A DNA stretch of 64,000 nucleotides from Eubacterium sp. (lineage in GTDB: Bacteria; Bacillota; Clostridia; Oscillospirales; Acutalibacteraceae), in NCBI GenBank assembly GCA_017445905.1, contig JAFSRX010000007.1, forward strand, positions 51,551 to 115,550. Direction: 5' to 3'. The notes below the pieces were generated by a model. The model was not told where the DNA came from. It searched no databases and was given only the letters and a program-made list of their open reading frames with translations. Every line of letters begins with the position of its first letter. The first letter of the stretch is position 1. The position numbers were made by a program, and so were the translations under genes. Positions 53,875-60,981 of this stretch are shown in pieces.

Positions 53875-54041
53875 TATCTTCTGCAATCTTTATTTTTAGA
53901 ACATTCAGAGCATTTCTGCCCACAGGGTCCTATTCCCGATTTCTTGTCTTTAACTATTTTTCTTATTGCAAGAAAAATAAGAAATAAAACTAAAAGAATA
54001 ACAATAATTGTTGCTATATTTGATTTTATAAAAGAAAGCAT
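53874..54041 (-). CDS. FeoB-associated Cys-rich membrane protein
   Basis: The 55 residues have one membrane helix (about 9-27) followed by a basic stretch and a Cys-rich end (PCGQKCSECSKNKDCRR), the pattern of FeoB_associated proteins. AGGTGA lies before the ATG at 54041. These proteins normally accompany ferrous-iron transporter FeoB; no feoA or feoB is in the window, so this copy is an orphan. Confidence 0.82.
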   Translation of the reverse strand: MLSFIKSNIATIIVILLVLFLIFLAIRKIVKDKKSGIGPCGQKCSECSKNKDCRR

Positions 54042-54133
54042 TATTTCACCTGATTTTTGTGAGCGCTGTTATCGCACAAGATTTATTGTATTATAGCATA
54101 TGAATATTTTTAAGCAAGTTGATTTTTTAATTG

Positions 54134-54162
54134 TTTACATTTGATGAATAATGCGTTATAAT
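54134..54162 (+). promoter_or_regulatory. Promoter of the first STAS gene
   Basis: TTTACA (54134-54139), 17 nt, TATAAT (54157-54162), 32 bp before the start codon. Confidence 0.65.
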
Positions 54163-54194
54163 CAAAAAGAAATAATATCAAAGGGGATATACAT

Positions 54195-54491
54195 ATGGAA
54201 ATATCAAAGGTTAAAGAAAACGATAAACTTACTGTTGCAGTTTCAGGTAGAGTTGATACAGTAACATCACGTGAATTTGACAGCTTTATTGAAGAGAATA
54301 TTCAGGGGATAAATGAGCTTGTTCTCGATTTAAAGGATATGAGCTATACTTCTTCCGCAGGACTTCGTGTTATTCTTAAAACTCATAAAGCTATGAGCTC
54401 AAAGGGTGGGTTGAAGATTATAAATGTTCAGAGCGATGTTATGGAAATTTTTGATATAACTGGATTCTCGGATATTCTTGATATCGAATAA
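54195..54491 (+). CDS. STAS-domain protein (anti-sigma-factor-antagonist type), copy 1
   Basis: The 98 residues form one STAS domain like SpoIIAA/RsbV: VSGRVDTVTS, LVLDLKDMSYTSSAGLRVIL with the phosphorylatable Ser53/Ser54, and a C-terminal MEIFDITGFSDIL. Such proteins bind a GHKL kinase when unphosphorylated. About 75 of 98 residues are identical to copy 2 at 60673. It is followed by a VanX-type gene. The likely kinase is the C-terminal domain of the PP2C protein at 60982. Confidence 0.92.
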   Translation: MEISKVKENDKLTVAVSGRVDTVTSREFDSFIEENIQGINELVLDLKDMSYTSSAGLRVILKTHKAMSSKGGLKIINVQSDVMEIFDITGFSDILDIE

Positions 54492-54528
54492 ATCTTTCGT
54501 GTAAAACAGATTTATTCAGGAGGAAAAA

Positions 54529-55182
54529 ATGGATTTCGAAAAAGCAGCGATAAATGATGCGTCGGATTTTGTACTTCTTTCGGATTATGTTCCGTCAATA
54601 GTTCAGGAAATCCGATATTATTCAACATATAATTTTATCGGTGACAGAATTGACGGATATGAGCAGCCCTGTGCTATTATAACCAAGGAGGCTGCAAGAG
54701 CTTTAAAAGCGGTTGCAAATGAGATGAATGTCAAGGGCTATCGGCTCAAGGTTTTCGATGCCTACCGTCCTGCAACGGCGGTTAAGCATTTTGTTATGTG
54801 GGGAATAGAGGACCTTGACCAGAGAATGAAGCCGTTTTTCTATCCCGACCTTAATAAAACGGAACTTTTTGAACTCGGATATGTTGCAAGCAAGTCGAGT
54901 CATTCAAGAGGAAGTACTGTTGATTTAACGCTGCTTGATATGGAAACAGGAAAAGAAGTTGATATGGGAAGTCCGTTTGATTATTTCAGCGAAAAATCCC
55001 ATCCCGATTATAAGGGCGTAACCGAGGAACAGTTCGAAAACAGAATGATGCTTCAAAAGGTTATGGTAAAACACGGTTTCGATCCAATCGATTGCGAGTG
55101 GTGGCATTTCACCTTGAAAAATGAACCTTTCCCATCAACATATTTTGAATTCCCTGTAACTTCTGAAATTTTAAAAAGATAG
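54529..55182 (+). CDS. D-Ala-D-Ala dipeptidase (VanX/DdpX family, M15D)
   Basis: The 217 residues have the complete zinc and catalytic set: Arg80 in FDAYR, His125 and Asp132 in SSHSRGSTVDL, Glu190 and His193 in CEWWHFT. Spacing matches Enterococcus VanX exactly with a +9 offset. It hydrolyses D-alanyl-D-alanine. There are no vanH, vanA or vanRS genes nearby, so recycling of wall dipeptides is more likely than glycopeptide resistance. AGGAGG precedes the start. The gene may be co-transcribed with the STAS gene 37 bp upstream. Its terminator is split by an inserted element. Confidence 0.93.
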   Translation: MDFEKAAINDASDFVLLSDYVPSIVQEIRYYSTYNFIGDRIDGYEQPCAIITKEAARALKAVANEMNVKGYRLKVFDAYRPATAVKHFVMWGIEDLDQRMKPFFYPDLNKTELFELGYVASKSSHSRGSTVDLTLLDMETGKEVDMGSPFDYFSEKSHPDYKGVTEEQFENRMMLQKVMVKHGFDPIDCEWWHFTLKNEPFPSTYFEFPVTSEILKR

Positions 55183-55184
55183 AT

Positions 55185-55499
55185 AAAAAAGCTACTTCAA
55201 AAAAGGCGAGGTGCGATAACGAAGGTTAGTCCAAAAATCGCATCTTTTCCGCCATAACTACATTAAAATGTCCATTAGGGCGTCAGCCCAAACGGACATT
55301 TGTGCTTTGTTCTGACAAAAAATCTGATGATTTTAGGATGCAAAGCAGTTTTGACAAAGTAATTTTATTTCATAAATGTATTACAAAATTCCCTGCATAC
55401 GCGAGTATGCAGAGAATTTTTAATGCTTTTAGGGACAAAAGGACAAAGTCAAAACCTATCCTTCGTTACCGCACTTCGCCTAAATGAAGCAGCTTTTTT
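55185..55499. terminator. Terminator hairpin interrupted by an inserted element
   Basis: AAAAAAGCTACTTCA (55185-55199) and TGAAGCAGCTTTTTT (55485-55499) are complementary with one mismatch and T-rich on both strands. Together they look like a bidirectional terminator between vanX and the convergent carboxypeptidase gene. The arms are now 285 bp apart, with the element at 55204-55481 in the loop. Confidence 0.65.
55204..55481. mobile_element. 278-bp MITE-like element, complete copy
   Basis: The ends are 27-bp imperfect inverted repeats (left 55204-55230, right 55455-55481; 23 of 27 positions match, starting AGGCG). There is no transposase gene. Internal hairpins include AAATGTCC/GGACATTT with an inner GGGC-GTCA-GCCC (about 55265-55302) and CTGCATAC-GCGA-GTATGCAG (about 55393-55412). 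The first 141 bp (55202-55342) recur at 63860-64000 with one difference. A short A-rich target duplication is possible but not certain. Confidence 0.8.
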
Positions 55500-56857
55500 G
55501 CTTTTGATTATTTCTTTTTTTCTCAAAGCTATAATAATTATTAAGAATCCAATTATTATCAATATGGATATAACTATGTAAATACCATATGACATTTTTT
55601 CTATATTATCCCTTGAAATGATATTTGTTGAATAATTAAGTCCGTCAATTTTATATGTTGCAGTTCCAAGAACCTGATTCTGTTTTATCGGCGCTTTAAT
55701 GCTTTCTTCAATCGTTATTTCCGGTTTAATATTTTCAAATTCAGAGCTGTTCGGAGAAATGCTGTTGATATCTGTCTGGATATAGTAGTTAATTGATTTG
55801 ATATTATCGGTAGCGCCTTTAACTTCAATTTGACCGAGCGGTTCGGATTTATCTGCAATTTTTTTATATGAATATTTGTTATAAACATATTCGAAAAGCC
55901 TTTTGGAATCCGAAAATCTTTCGTTTATTCCGTTACTTTTAATCTGTCCATGTAAAACAACGCAGATAAGATTAAGACCGTCTTTTGAACTGCTTGAAAC
56001 AAGGCATTCTCCGGCAGGCGTTGTGTGGCCTGTTTTAATTCCTGTGCAGGAGGGGAAATAATAATTTGCAGAAGTCGGAATTATCAGTTCGTTTGTATTC
56101 TGATATGTTCTGTCGTTCTTTTTGTAAATCTTTGACGGCGGAACTGAAAAACTTGATGTTTTAACTATTTCATTGAAAGTTTCGTATTTCTGACATTCCC
56201 TTGCGATAAGGTATAAATCATATGCGCAACAATAGTGGTTATTATCGTGAACACCGTTGGGGTTAACAAAATGGAGCTTTTTGCATCCGAGTTCCTTTGC
56301 CCTTTTGTTGCAAAGCTTGGCGAATGCCTCGGCGCTGCCGCTTACGTGCTCAGCCAAAGCATATGCCGCTTCGTTTGCGCTCGGTATAAGAAGTGCCTGG
56401 AGCATTGTATAAACGCTCTGTTCTTCGCCAACCTGAAGATTGGCGTTTGAATATCCGGGAAGAATCTCATCAACAGCGCTTTTTGAAATTTTAACCATTT
56501 CATCCATCTTGCAGTTTTCAAGAACAACAAGAGCGGTGAGAATCTTTGTTGTACTTGCAGGATATCTTTTCTGAAGTGCATTTTTCTCGTAGAAAACCTT
56601 ACCGCTGACAGGGTCGGCTATATAAGCCGCTTCGCATCCGATTTCGGGAATATTTCCTTGCTTTTTCTACTCTTTTTTCTGTATTCAAATGTCACCTTCG
56701 CTTCATCTGCTGTTTCATTTAATTCGTAAAGTGAATCTGAATATTCGATTTTAGGAGAGTGAAATTTTTCATTCGGCTTTTCTCCCTGTGCAAATGAAGT
56801 GACAGGGGAGAGCATTAAACATATTGCTAAAACACTTATAAGAATCTTTCTTTTCAT
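55449..56857 (-). pseudogene. Frameshifted D-Ala-D-Ala carboxypeptidase (DacF-like, S11)
   Basis: Two minus-strand frames together make one penicillin-binding carboxypeptidase. The first (56857-56618) has the signal peptide (SPVTSFAQG) and then changes frame. The second resumes from an in-frame TAG at 56667-56669: IADPVSGKVFYEKNA, then the catalytic SxxK as YPASTTKIL, SxN as PSANEAA and KTG as GIKTGHTTP, ending in a C-terminal amphipathic/membrane anchor. The shift lies in A-rich sequence about 56650-56680, suggesting a one-base indel or sequencing error. The ATG at 56507 lies after the active-site serine, so an isolated product from there would be inactive. The last ten codons come from the inserted element. 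Confidence 0.85.
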
Positions 56858-56915
56858 ACATACCTCTAATTAACAATAAATAGTTTTTTAACTGCGGAAT
56901 TCAATCCCGAAACGG

Positions 56916-57680
56916 TTATTTATTGAATTCAAAGAAATTCATTTTACTGAAGCCTGTCGGAAGTGGTATTGTACACATATAAATAACAGCAAAAACTAAG
57001 ACGACCACTGATATTCCGAGGACGGCTAAGCGATTCGGCATATTCTTGAACGTTCCGACTATACCGAGAAGAAAGAGCGTTAGCGAAAACATAACGGTTA
57101 CAAGTTGATAGGAGTCGCCCTTGGTGTTATCCCTCTTTCCTTCTTCGAGCAGTTCACGGGATAAATCAACCTTTTTCTGCGCTGACCCAAAATACTTTTC
57201 GGTCATTTCAGGCATATTAAAAGGGTTGTCCTCATTATTTTCTTCCATCCATTCTAAGCCCTCGGCAAGCGTTTGGCTAACATTTTGCTTTTTGAATTTT
57301 TCAATTTTTTCATTGATAAGTTTTATTTTTGTCTGGTTTCCGTCAGCTTTTGCAGCTTCAAGCTCACCGTAATACTCGCTTATAACATTCCATGTCGTAT
57401 AATCGGAAAGATAGAGCTGCAAGCCCAGGTTGTATTCTGCGCTTCCCTCAGATGCCATATTGTTACTTTTTGTAAAGTTAATTGACTGGATACCGCTGTG
57501 AAGAGTGCCTATCCATGCTGCCCACGCCGACAAAAGCGTTGTAATTCCAAGCAGAATTGCAACAACTGTTTCAAGCTTTTTGGCTGATATTAAAGCGTTT
57601 CTGCTTTTGAGTGCGCCGTCAGGAGTATTGCTGCTTTTTGCGTTTTTACGTTTTAACGATTCATAATCTTTTTTAGACAT
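56916..57680 (-). CDS. Membrane protein of unknown function
   Basis: The 254 residues have a basic N-terminus, one membrane helix at about 35-55, a helical middle with alternating charge (about 110-180; EYYGELEAAKADGNQTKIKL), and two further hydrophobic segments near the C-terminus (about 193-240). I do not recognise a family with certainty; it is similar in layout to DUF4337-type proteins. The start at 57680 is preferred because the promoter at 57749-57777 puts the transcript start near 57742; a TTG at 57737 would be almost leaderless. Confidence 0.6.
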   Translation of the reverse strand: MSKKDYESLKRKNAKSSNTPDGALKSRNALISAKKLETVVAILLGITTLLSAWAAWIGTLHSGIQSINFTKSNNMASEGSAEYNLGLQLYLSDYTTWNVISEYYGELEAAKADGNQTKIKLINEKIEKFKKQNVSQTLAEGLEWMEENNEDNPFNMPEMTEKYFGSAQKKVDLSRELLEEGKRDNTKGDSYQLVTVMFSLTLFLLGIVGTFKNMPNRLAVLGISVVVLVFAVIYMCTIPLPTGFSKMNFFEFNK

Positions 57681-57748
57681 ATTTTTGATTCCGTCCTGTA
57701 ACACTCCTTGCGGAGTAATAATTCTATTTTTTACCAATATGCTGAATT

Positions 57749-57777
57749 ATTATATCATATTTTCTGAAACAGGTAAA
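57749..57777 (-). promoter_or_regulatory. Promoter of the unknown membrane protein gene
   Basis: On the minus strand: TTTACC, 17 nt, TATAAT (57754-57749). Confidence 0.55.
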
Positions 57778-57843
57778 GATTTTAATACATTGAATTAATT
57801 CTTGTTTTTTCAAAGGTATTATTCGTATGATTTGTTTCGTTCT

Positions 57844-57872
57844 TCTTGCAATAATAATTATTATTTGATATA
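57844..57872 (+). promoter_or_regulatory. Promoter of the STAS-kinase/transporter/PP2C operon
   Basis: TTGCAA (57844-57849), 17 nt, TATAAT (57867-57872), 54 bp before the first gene. The next five genes are tightly spaced (3-13 bp), with no terminator between them. Confidence 0.65.
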
Positions 57873-57926
57873 ATAATTCTAATTTGGTAAAGCAAATCAT
57901 TATTTAGAGAAAGGTAATGAAATAAT

Positions 57927-59066
57927 ATGACAATTAAATTAAGCGGAAGAATAGATTCTTCAAATGCACAACAAACTGAAACCTGGCTAAACGAGCAAGT
58001 GGGTGATTATAGAGGCGAAATCATTTTAGATGCTTCGGAACTTGAATATATTTCAAGTGCAGGGCTCAGAGTAGTTCTTCGTCTTAAAAAAGTTAACAAA
58101 GATACAAAGATTATCAACTGTAACAGCGAGGTTTATGAAATATTCGATATGACGGGATTTACCGAAATGATGGATATTTCCAAGGCTTACAGAAAGTTAT
58201 CAATCGACGGATGTGAGGTTATCGGCGAAGGTGCAAACGGTATTGTTTACCGAACTGACCCCGATACGATTGTTAAGGTCTATAAAAACCCTGATTCACT
58301 TGATGAAATCCATAACGAAAGAGAGCTTGCGAGAAAAGCATTTGTTATGGGAATTCCTACTGCAATTCCATACGATGTTGTTCAGGTTGGAGATTTATAT
58401 GGCTCTGTTTTTGAACTTCTTGATGCAAAATCATTTGCAAAACTTATTCGTGAAGGCGTAAGCGTTGAAGAGCTTGTTAAGCAGAGCGTTGATATTCTTA
58501 AAACAATGCATTCAACATTTCTCAAAGACGGTGAACTTCCTAGCAAAAAGGCGGAAGGCGTTAAATGGGCAAAATTTGATAAAGATTATCTTCCTGAAGA
58601 AATCGGCTCAAAGCTCGTTAAACTCTTCGAAGAAATTCCTGAAACAAATAATATTGTTCACGGCGATTATCATATTAAAAATATTATGCAGCAAAACGGA
58701 GAAAATCTGCTTATTGATATGGATACTCTTTCAATGGGACATCCTGTTTTTGAGCTTGCAGCAATATATGCCGCATATGTTGGATTTTCGTGTGTTGATA
58801 AAGAAAACGGCGCAAAATTCTTTGACATAAAGAGAGAACAGTGTAACGATATCTGGAAATATACTGTTAAGTATTATTTCGATGATAAAGATGATGAGTT
58901 TATTGAAAACGCATGTAAAATGATTGAAACAATCTGTTATGCAAGACTTCTCAGATGGAAGATTCGCCGCGGTGATGATTTAACAGAGGAACAAAAGCAG
59001 GAAAAAGCCTTCTGCGAAAACTATCTTATTGAAAATGTTCCGAAAATTGATAAACTCTATTTTTAA
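57927..59066 (+). CDS. STAS domain fused to an APH/protein-kinase-like phosphotransferase
   Basis: The 379 residues have two parts. Residues 1-95 are a STAS domain with IILDASELEYISSAGLRVVL (Ser43/Ser44) and the FDMTGFTEMMDI ending. Residues about 100-379 are a kinase-fold domain: glycine loop VIGEGANGIVYRT, Lys in IVKVYKNP, catalytic loop VHGDYHIKNIM, metal-binding IDMDTLSMGHP, as in aminoglycoside phosphotransferases and fructosamine-type kinases. The substrate may be a small molecule or a partner protein. The fusion suggests that the kinase domain is controlled by, or acts on, the partner-switching components encoded beside it. Confidence 0.85.
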   Translation: MTIKLSGRIDSSNAQQTETWLNEQVGDYRGEIILDASELEYISSAGLRVVLRLKKVNKDTKIINCNSEVYEIFDMTGFTEMMDISKAYRKLSIDGCEVIGEGANGIVYRTDPDTIVKVYKNPDSLDEIHNERELARKAFVMGIPTAIPYDVVQVGDLYGSVFELLDAKSFAKLIREGVSVEELVKQSVDILKTMHSTFLKDGELPSKKAEGVKWAKFDKDYLPEEIGSKLVKLFEEIPETNNIVHGDYHIKNIMQQNGENLLIDMDTLSMGHPVFELAAIYAAYVGFSCVDKENGAKFFDIKREQCNDIWKYTVKYYFDDKDDEFIENACKMIETICYARLLRWKIRRGDDLTEEQKQEKAFCENYLIENVPKIDKLYF

Positions 59067-59069
59067 ACA

Positions 59070-60668
59070 ATGAAGCTTAAATCAGAAAAAGAAACCTACA
59101 GACTTACTCCCGCATCAGTGGATACAGTAAGTGAAAAAACCGAAAAATTTCTTAAAGAACTTAAAGCTCAGAATAAGAACATAATCGAAACGAGGCTCAG
59201 CGTAGAAGAACTGCTCATCGGATTTATGAATGAGTTCGGCGAAGAAAAGGAATTTACATACGTTGAGAGTGATTTCCTCGGAAAACCTTATATTTCAATA
59301 AACGTTGAGGGAAAACCTTTTAATCCGCTCGAAAAAGAGGAAAGCGATGATTTCGGTAACTGGTCGAGCGCATTAATTCAAAATGCGGATTATACCCCTT
59401 CATATTATTTCGACAAGGGAATTAATACCGTAACAATAAGATTTTCAAAAAAACAGGCAAATCCTATTGTTAAACTTGCGCTTGCAATAGTTCTTGCATT
59501 TTTAGTATCTCTTTTAAAATTTGTTGTTCCCGCTCAGACTATTGAATTTATCAGAGAAAATATACTTGAATCATTTTATAATGCGTTTCTCGGACTTATG
59601 ACAACGATTGAAATACCACTTGTGTTTCTGTCGGTAGCCTGTGGAATAATCGGAATTGGCGACAGTGCTGTGTTCGGAAGAATAGGCAGAAAAATGATTA
59701 TGCGCTTTGTTACGGTTATTCTGTTTTTTACCTCTCTGGCGGGTGTAATATTCTCAATGCTGTTTACAACGTTTTCTAATGATAACAACTCGGGAATATC
59801 AGTCAAGGTCGGGCTCGATATGCTGCTTGATATCATTCCGAAAAACCTTGTTGACCCTGTTGCAAACGGAAATACAATGCAGATTGTTGTTATGGCGATA
59901 ATTATCAGTGTTTCTGTTGTTGTTCTTAAAGAAAAAGCAAGAACTATTTCAAAAGTAATCAATGAGGGTAACAGAATAATTGTTTATATAACTGAATTGA
60001 TTTCAAAACTCCTTCCGGTATTCATATTTATTATTTTGCTTAATATGATATGGAGCAAAAACATTCATCTCTTTGTTGATATGTGGAAGCCGATAGTTGC
60101 ATTTATCGGAGTTCTTGTATTGCTTTTTGCTTTAATGATTGCAACTGTTTCAGCCAAAGAAAAGGTAAAAGTAACAACTCTTATGAAGAAAATGCTTCAA
60201 ACCTTTTTAATCGGCTTTGGAACAGCCTCATCGGTTGCTGCAAACGGCGAATGCTCTGAGAGTCTTTATAGAACAATGGGCGTAAACAAACGCTTTGTTG
60301 AATTCGGACAGCCAACGGGCGGGGTAATCTTTATGCCGTCAACAGCAATAAACTTTATTGTATGCGCAATATATATGGCGTCGTATTATAAAATTAAAGT
60401 TTCGATTCTATGGTTTATTATTGCAATAATAGTCTGCTCCTTTGTTGCAATTGCAACTCCGCCTGTGCCTGGCGGTGCTATTGCAGCATATACGGTAATT
60501 TTCTCTCAGCTCGGTATTCCGAATGAGGCAGTTGCGATTGTTGTTGCACTTGATATACTTTTTGATTTCATTTCAACTGCGTTTGATGGCTCCTTCCTCC
60601 AGCTTGAGCTGATAAGACAGGCAGATGAAAACAAAATGCTAAACTATGATGTTTTAAGAAAGGAATAA
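59070..60668 (+). CDS. GHKL-like N-terminal domain fused to a dicarboxylate/amino acid:cation symporter
   Basis: The 532 residues have an N-terminal soluble part (1-125) with ETRLSVEELLIGFMNEFG, resembling the N-box of anti-sigma/histidine-kinase ATPases, followed by GKPYISINVEGKPFNPL and KGINTVTIRF where the G-boxes would be; key glycines appear degenerate. Residues about 130-532 form a DAACS (GltP/DctA) symporter with eight or more membrane segments, the GTASSVAANGECSES hairpin and the PTGGVIFMPSTAINF and DILFDFISTAFDG helices. The start lies 3 bp after the kinase stop, with no good ribosome-binding site, so translation is probably coupled. Confidence 0.82.
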   Translation: MKLKSEKETYRLTPASVDTVSEKTEKFLKELKAQNKNIIETRLSVEELLIGFMNEFGEEKEFTYVESDFLGKPYISINVEGKPFNPLEKEESDDFGNWSSALIQNADYTPSYYFDKGINTVTIRFSKKQANPIVKLALAIVLAFLVSLLKFVVPAQTIEFIRENILESFYNAFLGLMTTIEIPLVFLSVACGIIGIGDSAVFGRIGRKMIMRFVTVILFFTSLAGVIFSMLFTTFSNDNNSGISVKVGLDMLLDIIPKNLVDPVANGNTMQIVVMAIIISVSVVVLKEKARTISKVINEGNRIIVYITELISKLLPVFIFIILLNMIWSKNIHLFVDMWKPIVAFIGVLVLLFALMIATVSAKEKVKVTTLMKKMLQTFLIGFGTASSVAANGECSESLYRTMGVNKRFVEFGQPTGGVIFMPSTAINFIVCAIYMASYYKIKVSILWFIIAIIVCSFVAIATPPVPGGAIAAYTVIFSQLGIPNEAVAIVVALDILFDFISTAFDGSFLQLELIRQADENKMLNYDVLRKE

Positions 60669-60672
60669 AACT

Positions 60673-60969
60673 ATGGAACTTTCAAAGGTTAAAGAAAACG
60701 AAAAAATGACTGTTGCAATATCCGGAAGAGTTGATACTGTAACAGCTCCCGAGCTTGAAAACTATATTTTTGAAAATGTTGAGGGTATAAAGGAACTTGT
60801 TCTTGACTTAAAGGATATGAGTTATACATCTTCTGCAGGACTTCGTGTTATCCTTAAAGCTCATAAAACAATGAGTTCAAAAGGCTCAATGAAAATTATA
60901 AATGTTCAGAGCGATGTTATGGATATTTTTGAAATAACAGGGTTCTCAGATATTCTGAATTTCGTATAA
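60673..60969 (+). CDS. STAS-domain protein (anti-sigma-factor-antagonist type), copy 2
   Basis: The 98 residues match copy 1 at 54195 in about 75 positions, including the whole LVLDLKDMSYTSSAGLRVIL segment. It lies 4 bp after the transporter gene and 12 bp before the PP2C gene, so it should be the direct substrate of the phosphatase and GHKL domains there. Confidence 0.93.
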   Translation: MELSKVKENEKMTVAISGRVDTVTAPELENYIFENVEGIKELVLDLKDMSYTSSAGLRVILKAHKTMSSKGSMKIINVQSDVMDIFEITGFSDILNFV

Positions 60970-60981
60970 CGGTGAATAAGA

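Noticed and set aside
54529-55182. VanX-like gene as evidence of vancomycin resistance
   Set aside because: All catalytic residues are present, but vanH, a D-Ala-D-Lac ligase and a VanRS pair are absent; housekeeping dipeptidases look the same.
55204-55481. The repeat element as a conserved noncoding RNA gene
   Set aside because: Strong hairpins made this attractive, but terminal inverted repeats, placement inside a terminator and near-identity of two copies fit a mobile element better. It is not fully excluded.
56342-56581. 79-codon minus-strand frame inside the carboxypeptidase region
   Set aside because: It is in a third frame that does not match the penicillin-binding protein family; the true frame continues through PASTTK.
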